Shown here in pieces: positions 1 to 13,400 of a DNA stretch of 64,000 nucleotides. The DNA comes from Gordionus sp. m RMFG-2023. Taxonomy: Eukaryota; Nematomorpha; Gordioida; Chordodea; Parachordodidae. The notes beneath the pieces are model-generated. The model searched no databases and was not told where the DNA came from. It saw only the letters and a list, made by a program, of their open reading frames with translations. A program made the position numbers and the translations under genes. The DNA is taken from the NCBI RefSeq assembly GCF_954871325.1, contig NC_088775.1, positions 78,221,561-78,285,560 of the forward strand, read 5' to 3'. Numbering within the stretch: position 1 is the first letter of the stretch; every line of letters starts with the position of its first letter.

Positions 1-370
1 AATTTTTGAGTGAAAAATAAAATTGATTCGTAATAAAAAAAATAATTCTCGTAATTTCGCCAATCTCAGAAATAAACGATTGGGTATAAATAAGTTATTA
101 TTTACTTCTAACTCAAAAATTTTGAAAATGTCAAGTGGAGCACTCCAATTCTAGACCGACGATATATGATTTAATTATTCTAAACAGGTTATGGACTCTA
201 TAAATTTTAAGCTGGCTATGTTTCCCATATTTGTTCCGATTCTGAGTGTTTAAATACTCTTTTTCTCTGGCATAAAATTAAAACAAATTTTAAAAAATGA
301 TGGCGCGGATAACAAATAAAGCTAAATTAAAAAAACTAACCTTATTAACACAACCTAGCCCTAAACCTAG
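1..370. other. AT-rich sequence, no gene seen
   Basis: No open frame, RNA gene or repeat is recognised here. The last bases (ending CCTAG at 370) could be a splice acceptor for the candidate exon that follows. Confidence 0.4.
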
Positions 371-549
371 CTCCGATGTTAATATACTTCTTTAAATATT
401 ATCCAACATTTATTTGGGATGTTGATCCAAAGAATGATTGGTATAAACTTTCTTGGTTAAACACGGCATTTGCAACCATTATTTTTACAACTATATTATA
501 CTATGTATCAGCCCCTAGAATCCAAAACATTAAATTTTTAAATAATTTT
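371..549 (+). CDS. Candidate terminal exon of a membrane protein
   Basis: A plus-strand open frame runs from a possible acceptor (CCTAG at 366-370) to a TGA or shortly beyond, with an AATAAA about 10 bases later. It encodes PMLIYFFKYYPTFIWDVDP, then a DWYKLSW stretch and one strong hydrophobic segment (TAFATIIFTTILYYVS) before a short basic tail. The layout, a D-P motif before a final membrane span, resembles the last exon of the minus-strand claudin-like gene nearby, but sequence identity is low. Upstream exons would lie left of the window. It has better coding character than the surrounding DNA, but no family is recognised. It could be a tetraspan protein or a chance frame. Confidence 0.33.
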
Positions 550-1454
550 TATTGACAAATAAAGATAATATATATTTTTTTTTAAATATAAAACACGAAT
601 ATAATTTATAATATTAATATAATATAATTAATTATATATATATATATATATTTCTTTTTAAATTATTAATGATTTACAAATTCACTTTTTAAAAAAAATG
701 CTATATACTTTGAATTAAATTAGAATGATAAAAATATGAGGTAAAAATCATAAAAAGAATTTCCAAAAAATTATAAAAGTTTATTTAAAAAAAATGTTAT
801 CATATTAAAAAGAGATGTATACATTATTGATTTCTAGGTAAACATTTTTTGATGTCGTTTAAAAGTTTAAAAATTAAATGACTTATAAAAATATGAGAAA
901 ATAAAAAATATTAAAAAGGAATACAATTTATTACTTATGGCAGGTAGCAACTATAATGAAAATAAATTGGAATGTTTAATTAAAATGACTTTTTTTAAAA
1001 AATCAGCTTATCATGAACTAATTTTAAAATGAATGATAAAATAAAAATAATTTGTAAAATAATTTTAAAAAATTATTACACAAAAAATATTTATTTTTTT
1101 TTAAAAAAAAAATATATGCTGTAAATGCATGTCGTCTTTTAGGTTTTTTTTTAAAAAAAAATACTTCCTTCATTCAACAAAATCTCTAAAAGAAATTTTT
1201 AGCAAATTGTTGCGGAGTTTAAAAAAAAGACTGAAATAAATGCTTATTAATTGATGCGAAGATTGATGATTGATTTTGGGTTAACATTTAAGTAATAATT
1301 ACATGGAAAAGTATTTTTTTAAAAATAGAAAGATGAATATAAAAAAAATGCTTGTAATATAATACAAAAAAGAAAAAAGAGTTCGAAGGATTAACGTTAA
1401 TAATGCTGCGAAGAAGCGTTCAGGTCATGTCTAGTCATTTTGTTATGATGAGTC
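550..1454. other. AT-rich intergenic sequence with (AT)n
   Basis: A short TA/AT dinucleotide run lies at about 628-652. The rest is low-complexity A/T sequence. The part next to 1455 would be the 3' UTR of the minus-strand claudin-like gene; no convincing AATAAA is seen just downstream of its stop. Confidence 0.4.
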
Positions 1455-4400
1455 TTATCTGTAACCAGTGCTGGCCTCCCAAAGGAGTAATACTCCGGCA
1501 ACTAGAAGTAACAAAGATCCTGCGAGCGCAATATAAAAGGCCCAACCTACCCCGGAGTGAATAATGAACGCGGGGTCAATTTGAAAAAAGGCGTTACGAT
1601 CTAACCTTACCTTAGCTATGAATACGCATATGCCTATCAGTTCGAATATGGCTTAAAAATAAAATTAAAAATCATGAAAGGAAAATTAAAATATTCAAGA
1701 TTAATTTCCAAAAAAAATCTATATTGCTTTTACATTAAAAAAAATATTTTTTTTACCAGCGAGGAAAATTAAAAGTCCTGCTATTTTACCGATATGTTGA
1801 CCGAATTTGGTGTAGTAAGTGCAAAGGTATATGATGGCCAGCACAAATCCGAGTAAATTAAGAGCAAATCCTAGTCCAACCAGTACTTGCACACTTATAA
1901 ACCAAGCTTTTATTTTTTAAAAAAAATTTAAGATTAAAAGGAATAATCTAATAATAATGGATGATAAAAACCAGAAGTAAAAAGTCAGTAAACCTATAAA
2001 AATATAAATCAAATAATTATGTTATTTTTATTGATTCCCAAATTAATATTCGTACGAATATAGTCATTATTCGATTTGTCGAATCGCAGGCATATTCATG
2101 ATTTCGCTAGGGTAAGGGTATAGGTTATTAAACAGGGTTTTCCGTCATAAATTTCATTAAAGGTTTTTAGGTCTACTTATTGAACGATACTTTTTTTCCA
2201 TTATTCATAATAATTGTGTTTGTTAAATACGAATAGAATCAAATAAAAATTATTTATTTTAAGCTAGGTCTTTAATTAAAGTATAGTAAGATAAGAGGTA
2301 TATTACATTATCGAAATAAGATTCAAAAAGTAGTAATTTTCTCTCTATATTATATTTTTAAAAGCTCGGATGGATACAAAGAATAGAGTAGTAAGAAATA
2401 CGCGATTGCCGTTTGTCTCATATTATAATAATATCATACTCACAACATATAAATTTTTTATATTTTTTTATAAAATAATATTTATAAATTAGTAGATGAT
2501 ATCGATAATGCATTTGATTTATGTGTAAAAAAAATAATATAAAATGGAGTGCAAATTATTGTAAAATTAAAAATATTCTTCTTTTTCCCATGGCCGGAAA
2601 AATAATTTTAAAATTAATTAAACAAGAGAATAATACTTTTTTGCTTTATTTTTTTTATTACTAGTATATTATTGTCGGTAGTGATCTGCATCAGGCCTAT
2701 TTTTCAAGCCCATCACGAAATTTTTAAAAAATTTGTTCTGCAGGGATTGATGGTGAAAGAAATTTTTTTTATTTGCCCCGAAAGGCCCGACCCGAAATAA
2801 TTCTAAAAATTATTTGTCCACCGGCCTGGTCCAAATTTATTTAAATATAGAAAAAATTAATTTTTTCTAAAAATAAAAAAAATATATTGGCACCAATTTT
2901 CTTACAAGAAATTTCAAATTAAATTTATTTGACAAAATGTAATAATATCAAATTAAGCCTGGCCAGCTCGAAATTTTTTAAAAAATATTAGGCCCGACTC
3001 AGCCAGAACCGAAATTATTCTTATAAATAGACCAGGGAGGGCTAAGACTGGGCCGTGATTTGCAGATCTATAATTGTCAGTGTTTAATTTATCAATTTTA
3101 TTTAGTATAATTTTATGAAATTTCTTCCATATCCTAATTCACAAATACAATTGAGATATTATTAATTCAATCGTCAATATTATGGTAGCTCAGAAAATTA
3201 AAAAGGCTAAGAAAGTAAGCCTGAAATCAACAATAAATAAGTATTGACTTAAATATAATAATTAAAATTCATAATGCTTGAAAAAAAAATTTTTTAATAT
3301 TCATTTATTTTATATAAAAAAATTATATGTAAAATTGTGTTTGTTGTTGTAAAATTTAATAAGTAAAATGAGTAAGAAGCCAGATTTCTTCGAAAAGCGA
3401 TGAGAATTTTTGCACACATTCTCTCCCCAGTATTAGGATTTTACATTATGATTCAAGGACTTAATGTGGATAGAGGATGTAAAAGTGATCTTCCTCTTAT
3501 TAATGCATGGGCATTCCCAATTTGCAATATACCTAAAAAAAGTATTTCATTCTTTCTATCTATCTTTCTATCCTCTTAATTTCTCTCCTTTATATTTTCA
3601 CATTACTAAATAATAAATAAAAAATGTCCTTGGAATTTTTTTTTTTTGGTATTACAAAATTTTTTTTTATTATATAAATCAATAATACCAAGTCAGGTAT
3701 AAGGTATAATAACTTTATACACTTTATAATTGTATTTTTTTTTACAAATTGTAATAATTTATTACCTAGCTAAAAAAAATGTTATTTTATTTTACAAAAA
3801 TATCGATTACATAATCTTAAATTTGATTTTCCAAAAAAAAGAAAAGAAATATTTTGGTACACAATGAAATTTCCAATGGTGATGACCACTTCGTGATGAT
3901 CATCTCTTATCCTGGAGATTTTAAGTTGGCGAATCCCTGTCAAAATCAAATTAAAATGTTCTACAGTTCAACAAATAACTCTCAATGGTTTTCAGTCCTT
4001 GAATCTAGATTAGAGGTCTGCATTGGGCGGGGTTTCGACCCGCCCGCCCATCTAAGTGGGCGGGCGGATGGGTGGGTAAAAAAATTTTCGAGAATGGGCA
4101 GGCAGGTTAAAAAAAATTTGAAACTATGGGCGGGCTGGGCGGCTGGTTAAGAAATTTAAAAATTTTTGTTAAAAAACAAACTAAAAAAAATAATTGTTTA
4201 AATGATCTATAACAATATTTCTTTTTTTATTGTACCAATCGTTTTTTTTAAGTGAAGAACATTTACCTAACTATATTATGTAATAAATACAACAATAAAA
4301 CTTTTTTCTTAGAATAAATAAACATTTTTGAATTTTTTTCATAAATATTCAATTTGGTCAAATAAATTGTCTATAATTTACATTAATTATTTTTATACTT

Positions 4401-7400
4401 ATATTTATTTACTAAATTATAAACTTTTTGTAGAGGTGTAATGCTGAAATATTTTTATTAGAAAAAAAATGAAAGAATGACCATAATTAAATTTTATAAG
4501 CGGGCTTGGGTTAAAAAATTTTTATAAATATTGGGCGAGAGGGTAAAAATTTTTAATAAATAATGGGCGGGCGGGTAAGGAATTGTAGACAAATGAGAGG
4601 GGCGGGCGGGTATATATTTTTTTGAAAACTATGGGCGGGCGGGTTAAATTTTTTTAAAACATTGGATGGGCGGGTTTTTAGACCTCTAATCTATATCATC
4701 TACCATGATGATAACAAACAGAATTTTGAATTAGACTTAATTTTTTTCGATCAAAGCATGAAAATTACAAAAGATTTTCTTACATCTGAATAAGAATTCT
4801 GCTTGAGCATTCATCTTCATTTTTAAAAATAATCTTCTGCATATAAATCACAAAAGATTTACTTATAATAAATATGGAATTTTAGGCAAAATTTTATCAA
4901 AAATCCTGTTGGAGCATTCTCCCAAAATCTTTCTTTCTTTAGTTTAAACATTTTAACGTAAACCAAAAACCTAGAAATCTTTTTAAAAAAGTAGCCGAGT
5001 GCCAATAAAACTTTGTTAAATTATCTTTTAGAAAATTTATTCGAAATTATATTATTTTAATGCGAAAATTAAATTACCAATAAATAAATATTTAAATCTG
5101 TATAACGAATAATTTAGGAATTAAAGCGTATTATATATTATTATTTATTTTTTTAATCGTTATTCCCCTATGAAACCATCACCCTTATCTGAACAATTTC
5201 ACTAGTGCCTTTATAGTTGGTTATTTTTGCGAGTTTCTATTATTCATTCAATTTTTGAAAATATATTTTGTAAATACTCTATTATAAAAATAAATATATT
5301 TAAATATATTAATTCAAAATCAATGATGCACTGATTTGCCGATAACAATAGGTTATCAGTCGATACCATCAATATACCAAAATTATTTTAAGATTTGCCA
5401 AAATTTATTTGTGGCAGATTTATTTAATTACTTTAATTTATTTATTATAAAATTTAAATGTACCAATATTCTTAAAAACACCAAAGAAAACCCTTTGTCC
5501 TATAACTTTATAAAAAATATGATTTATTGAGAAATCGATAATATATTTTTATTTAAATGTACCAATATCTTAAAACACTTATAAAAGAAATTTGAAATCT
5601 ATAATTATGAATTTAAATTTTGAGATTATTTGTAAAAGTTTAGGTTCAGTCATAAATCATCACTTACGATAGTGATTCTACAACAGATTTTGTCTATTTG
5701 TAGAATCCCTACCATAGTATTTTTAGCTAATAGTGATTTCACAATACTACACCGGATTTTCTATGAAGATATTTTTGGATTTTTAATTTAAGCAATAAAA
5801 ATGCTTTTCAATTTTAATATTTTGTTAGTTGTCGAAATGTTATTTTCTTGTAATTTATCTTCGTAATAAAGTTAATTCTACAACAAAATTTTAAACGCTT
5901 ATTTTTTATTATTAAATAGATTTTATCAAATAGTATGATGGGGACTAATATATTACTTATAAGCGCTTTCTCTTTATTTCTTTCTTGGCTGGTTAGAAAT
6001 TTGTAGATCAATTATTATCTTTTTCTTACAAATTGATGGCTAATCATTTTTAATTTATAAAAATTACTTATTGTTTTGGGTATTGGTCACTGGTATCGGT
6101 TAAAATTGTTAGATAAACAGATATATTGAGTATTGGTGCATATCTGATTCAAATAAAGAAAGAAATAATTGAGCAGGAAAAAATGAAAAAGGTTTAAGTT
6201 ATAAGTTCAAAGGTTGATTTATGAATATTAAAAAAAAAAATTTTAATGTATTTGCGTGTAAAAAGATTATTTAAAAAAAATTGTTCTATGATTTTGAAGG
6301 CTGAAGATAAAGGGGAAAACAGGTGTAATTAATTTTAAAATATATTATTATAAAATTTAGCTCCCTTTTATTATAGCAATTAAGAAAATAAAAAGATGGA
6401 AAAGAAAGAAGAAGAAAAAGAAAAAAAGAGAAATTTTGTTTTAAAAATTGCATAATGGCATTGGTTAGGGTCATATAACCTAGCCATGCGTTAAAATATC
6501 GAAAATTTATGATTTTTTTAAAAAAAAACATAAAAGTTTATATTTTTTTAAACCAAGGTTGTTAAAATAAGTTTCTTTTAAAAAAATATATATGCAGATC
6601 TAAGCATTATAAACTGGAGATCTGCATAACCATTATATTCAGATAAAAATATATATATGAAGGTCTAAACATTATAAATTGGAGATCTGCATGGGCATGA
6701 TATTCAGACCGGGCCGGGATTTTTTTTCGTGAGTATATAAGAAAAATTACTGATTCTTCCTACACAAAAAATAATTACGGGCCAGGCTAACCAAAAAATT
6801 TCGATCCAGATAATTTGTGTAAAATGTTTTTCGGGTCAGAACAAAAAATAACCTTTTTAAAAATCTTCACAGGCCCGTTCGGGTCGTACTAAATAATAAA
6901 TTTTTACAAAATATAGTATTTATGCAGTGAAAATTTTAAAATTGATCATTAGATTCTATTTCCAACCTCCATGAAAAAATTAACGAGCGATGATTGAACA
7001 TAAACATTATTATAGGTGATTCGTTTTGAAAATATTGGAAATCGTATATAAATCGATGGATGGTTTGTTGGGGAAAAATTCAAAAAGATTTTTTTTATAT
7101 AAATGCTTTTAATTTCAACGAGGAAATCAGATGCTAAATCGTTAATTAGTTTCCTCATGACGAAAACAAGATTTTAATTTTAATGTTTTTAAAAAAAAAA
7201 AAATTAAAATAGTTATAAATATTTTAAAAATGATTGATCGGTGATATTTATAAAATAATGATTTTTTAAGTTTTTATTATATAATATAAAAAATCGGGTA
7301 CTTTATCAGCCAAATGTCTCAAAAGTTTTATGTATTATATAGTTAGCAATTTTCTGAAAAACCCAATCTAAAATGTTTTAAAAGATACTTATAAAACGTA

Positions 7401-10400
7401 ATGTAGGAAATAACGTACAACAAATGTAATCTACCATAAATCATTATAAAGGGGGGTAGAATTCATTCGTAGATTTTTATAATAAAATATTGAGAGTTTA
7501 ATTGCAATGCAAGCACCGAAATTGATATTTATCATAAATGAGTTTATTCGGAGTGTATCTCCTCTACTATAATAACAAAATTAAACAAATAAAAATGTAT
7601 TTATTTTGTTTATTCATAGTATTGTTTAAAACTTCGATTTAGCCAAACAAATATAATTCAAGCCTCAAGATTTGGCCAAAAAATGGAGAGAAAGTTTTGG
7701 CTCTTCTTTTGGCAAAATCTTGAGGCTTAAACATGGTTGGGGTAATTGATTAGTTCGGCACGCGATTTACAGGCGAGGGCATAAAAAATGGAAGTTTTTC
7801 AGACAGGTGTTTATTTTTCCCCGATTTTCTCCCAAAGTTGAGTTCATCAAAGAAACCCCGAGGTTGAGGTCTTAGTCTTTAGCTAAAAAAATGGGCTCAG
7901 CTGGAATTTTTTTTGAGGATTCGGCTAAAAATATATTACCCAACTATACACGACTAAATTTCGATTTAAAGAATATCAGATACGAAGGTTTATTGCAGTG
8001 CAGCATACGATATATTCTTTTACATATTTACATTTAATAAAATCCTTAAAAAAAAGAAGCATATATTTAAATTTACAATTTGCTAATGAGTAATAACTTT
8101 TTATTTTAATGTATTTTTTGGTTGTTTTAAAAAAGCTAATTTTGGCTTATTTTTTTCTTCTTAAAAAAAGACTAAATCAAAATTTTATCGGAAAACAAAT
8201 ATCCCCTAAGCCTCTAGATGTCACTAAAAGATGGCAGAAGGTTTAGACCTTTTTTGGCAAAATTTTCATTTGTTTGGCTTAAAAAAACTAATTTTTGGTT
8301 TTTATATATCACCTATGCATAAGAAGAATATATTACGCCATACAAAATATCATTAAAAAAGTAATAATATTTTAAATAATTATCGGTAATGGTAAAAAAA
8401 ACAAATATATATTTAACAAGAAAACAGGTAATAATAATTAATAGATATATCTTCATTTTCAACCTAAAATAAAGGCTACAGAACACGGGTCAATGAAAAG
8501 CTAAAAAAAATAAAAATAATTTACGTTATGTAAAATGTTAGAAATAAATGATTAATTTTTACTTTTATTTATTAACTAGAGTATATATTATAATAAAATA
8601 ATGCAGCCTATAAACAAATCAAACAATAGAAAATCCTCGCAATTTCATAGAATATTATATTATTAGGAAATGCGTTTTTAAGTAAAATTTGATTATGTCA
8701 TTTCTAATGTAACCTATCAATATGACAAGTGATTGATGCTTGTGAAAGGCATATTTGAAACTAATTTGCCGTCAAAAAATGCGCTTTTTCCTGCATTCAT
8801 AGTTAGCGCGAATTCGCGGCGAAGTATAGAAAATGAATCGAAAAATATTATATTTATATCATATTTTGTATACTTCAGCGAATTAGCGTTAACAGAGAAC
8901 GCGGGGCTATAGAGAAAAATTAAAAAAAATTATTTGTCTTAAAAATTGGCTTGACATTTTAAATTAAAATAATATGCATTTTAGTTTCGTTAATGTTCTC
9001 TACAAATTATTAATAATAATTTCTCTTATATAATAGATGTACACTGTGAATTTTTCTTTTATTTTTTAGAAAATACATTTTCGAATCGAATACGTATAGT
9101 ATATTTTACTATTCGTGCGAATACTTATAAAACGTATTAGATTTTGAATAGGCCCACCTACTATACTAATAATGTTGAAAAATCAAGCAATATGATATGT
9201 ATAAAATCTCAGTCAACCCCGTGTTTTTAGCAGTAAATGGCTCAAAAGTTCTTGGCAAGATTGCATAAAACATATATGTTAAGCTATCCTTCTATATTGG
9301 CGATAATGTTTTCGTGAAAATATCTTTTCGCGGTAATCCCTATATTCGCCAAAATATCTTTTGCGAAATATTTTTTGCGATAATGATGCAATTTTTTTTT
9401 ATTACAATCCTTTACGCATAGAATATATGACTAATATTAGGTACATATCAATTTTTTTAACAATTATTTCAATAAAACTCTTATACTATCCCCCATTCAT
9501 AGTTAATGCGAATTCGTGGTAAAGTATTTCAAAATTTTTGTATTCTTCGCTGCGAATTCACGCTAACTGTGAATGAGGAGTCATGGCTCCCTCCTAGCTG
9601 GTCATAATTTTTGTTTTTGTTTCTAAAATTCAATTCAAAAAAGCTAAACTAGAGAGCAGCATCTTGTAGTCAAGCATTTTAAAACATTTTTTAATCGCTC
9701 TATTTGAGCCGAGTTTTAAAAACGGCTAACTCAGCATTCTACTCAGAAAAATATTACAAGCCTGAAGATTTTCCTCATAGATGATACTTAGACATCTATT
9801 AGGGAAATTTCAAGACTTAGGCTATATTTTTCTGGCTAAAATATTAAATTAGCCTTTTTAAAAAATCGGTTCAAAATGGAGTGATTTTGTATCATTGATT
9901 GCTATACTAAGGTTCTGGTTAAAAAGAAGTTCCTGGTTCTTAGAATTGAAGGGTCAGGTTTTGGTTTCAAACTCTGTTTACAATTGGCGAAAAAAACATC
10001 AAGCATAAAGGTCTTCTCAATTAAATGAATTTATGAATCATGTACAACATTTTAAACAAATATGCGTACATAAATTAGTTGTACTTTGTTAGCACCGGAT
10101 AAGGGGGTTTTAGTACTTATAAATTTTAAGAGCATTTCGGGTTTCTAACTTTAATTCAAACGTTATGCCGTAAGAAGGTGAATAATTATTTAAAAATTAA
10201 TATTGTCGTAGGCAGGGATTCGAACCGAACCCGAACCCGGAAAAAACCCGGGTAACCGAACCTGAACCCCATTTATAAAATTTTCAAAACCCCGAACCGA
10301 ACCCAAGAATTTTATTTGAACCCGGGTTCAATCGGGTTCAGTGTATTATTTAAAATCATATATTAATATATGTAAATACAAATATTATATTTTCAAATTT

Positions 10401-13400
10401 CCAATTAAATGAAGTCTTAATAAATTTTAAACAACTTAATTCATTTATGCCATTTTTAAATTTTATCTCGATTCCTATTGGAGTGTTAAAAAATTTTAAA
10501 CAATTGAATTAATTTACGCCATTTATTTTTAAATTTTTATCTTATTATTCTTAAAGATTATTAATTAGAAGAAAATGGTTAACAAATCAAAGTAAAAATT
10601 ATTATATTGTTAATTTAAAAAATTCTAAACATCTAACTTAAAAATTGTTAAATGTAGAGCAGTTTTTGTGAACTTATTAAAATGATTTTAAAATTTATAT
10701 ATGCTAATCATTTATTTTTGGTTCAGTTTAATTTTTTACAAGATATTAATGAAGTGCATCTTATAAATGAAATTAAATTTATAAATATCTCTTTTTTAAT
10801 TCTGAAATCATTGCTATTAATATGAAACTCCCTAAGCCTGTGTTAGATTGCCACAGATGGCATTCAACCCATGATATGTTAGAAAGGCTGATTTTACTAA
10901 AACCCAATATCGAAGATTTTTTTACAGAGCAATCTGATTATTTATTGACTGAAGATTGGAAAGAGATAATAACGATTGTTGAAATTTTCAAACCGCTAAA
11001 AATCGCAACCAAACAATTCCAATCTGAACAGTTAACACTGACAGATTTTTATGCAGCATGGTTAAGATGCTGCATCGAACTGGAAAAAAATGCAAACCAT
11101 TTTGCTCAATTACTATATTCTTGTCTTAAGAACAGAGAAGAAAGGTTTATAAAGAACGAAATTCTCTTAGCTGCCATATACCTGGACCCAAGATACAAGG
11201 TTAATTAAAAGCTTAGTAAATTAATTATTTTAGATTTATATTAAAATTGTTATTTTATGAAATATTTAAATATAAACAATATAAATCCTTAAATATTACA
11301 GGTATTACTTAGTGATGATGATAAGATTTGTGCGAAAAAACATCTTGTCAATTTATGGAGACGAATTAAAAGCTTAACAACGCCGATTTTATCTGATGAT
11401 ATTAGTTCCGATGAAGTTATTGAACAAGAAGATGATTTAGAGAAATTGATACAACTTAAAGAAAGGCAGGAGAAAATACTTAAAAGAGGGCCAACGATTG
11501 CTGAGAAAAGTATTGGAACAATAATTACTGGATTTAGCGATTATAAAAGAAAATATTTTGCATTTTTGGGAGTCTGCTAAGCTGGAACATCCTGAATTAT
11601 ATATTTTATCTAAAATCTTATTTGCTGTTCCTGCAACCCAAGTTAATTTTTCATATTTTCACATATAAATACATTTAACATAGGTTAGCGTTGAAAGATC
11701 TTTTTCACATTTGAAATTCATTCTTTCACCACATAGATCGAGGATGAGTAAACAACTCTTGGAAGATATTATGCTAATACGTCTAAATAAAATTTTTAAA
11801 ATTGAAACATGACTATATGCTTTGTATTTTTAACTATATTTGCCTATAAATAAAATAAAAAATTATTTTTTATATCAAATTTATGTCTAGTTTTTTATTA
11901 TGATTTAAATATAGAATTTTTTTTATCAACTCAAAAATTCTTGAACCCGAACCGAACCCGAACCAAACCCGGGTTCAAAAATATTTCCCTGAATTGAACC
12001 CGAACCGAACCCACTTTTTTTTTATACCCCGAACCGAACCCGGGCAAAAATTTTGTCGGGTTCGCATCCCTGGTCGTAGGGTTAAGGTAAAGAAGTGTAT
12101 CCTTAATGGCACTTTAAAAATAGTTAATTGGTAAATCCTTTAAGACATCACTAGTTTTTAATAATAGCGATATATTTTAGAGTGAATTCATATCAGTGCG
12201 AATTCGCAGTGTAGTATATGAAATTGTATACTTCGCCGTGATATCGCGCTAACTGTGAATGAGGGGTTAGGTGATGCGAAATTTCTATATCTTAATTTTG
12301 TGCCGAAGTCAAATTAAGTCTATGAATAAAATCGAACATAAGAATATTGAGGCTAATTACGCAATGGTTTAATTTATATGTAAAAAAATGGATCAAAAAT
12401 GCATATAAATTTCAAAATAAATAGCTAGGATATTAGATATGAATAATGAATAAATATGGACATCTTAAAACATTAGAAAAAAAATTAAAAAATCATGCAT
12501 ATATATATATATCATTTTAATTAAATTCAAAAGGCGAAAAAAGCTTACCAATGTTTTCACGTACGCGATTGCGGAAATAAGCGAAGGGGCTTAAACTTCC
12601 CGGCAAAGAAAATAAGAAATTTTCGGGTAGTGGTAATCCTTCCGGTCCAGGTTGAAGCAAGGCAAAAGCCGTGAGGGCTTGCTGACTTCCCAAAAGACCG
12701 CCTAGTCCACCAAACCGGTTTCCAAAGCCACCTAGACCTAGAGCGCCGAGCCCACCCAATCCCATGGTGTTAATCCCTCCGAATCCTTGGTTGGTCATAA
12801 GAGACCGTCCCCCAGCATCAATTATGGGCGAGTTTATTAGGCCTAGATTGCGGTTGTTCCTGATGTTACCAGCACCGTTATTATGGTTAGTGTTGAGATT
12901 AAGGGCGTTAGGGCTGTTTATAATGTTGGGATTATAATCAACTTGCCGAAAGGAACGTTTATCATCAAATGAAGGATTATCCTTGGGAATAGAATTCGTT
13001 TTCAGCTTAATATCTTTGACAATTAGTGCATTAGGCGAATCGGAATTCTTTTTAAAGTTGGGTGAATCTTGTTTGAGACGTTTCTTGTCCATCATGTTCA
13101 CGTATTCGGTGCGTATACCGTTAGGGCTAGCAGGATCATAGAAATATGCGAAAGGGAACCCTGGAGGCAACATTGCATTATTATTGCCATTTCCAGCTAG
13201 ATTGCTAGGATTAGAATTAGAGTTGACTTTTGCATTTGTTTGCTGTTTATAAGCCTGAGGGTTGAGTCCATAACGCGGTCCGTCGTTATTATTTCCCTGG
13301 TTCCACAAACCAGGGCCAAAAGGGTTTCCGTTATTTGGTGTGTTATCATTTACATCGGAAGGGGCCCTGTGTCTATTTTTGATAAGATCCGCGACCGCTC

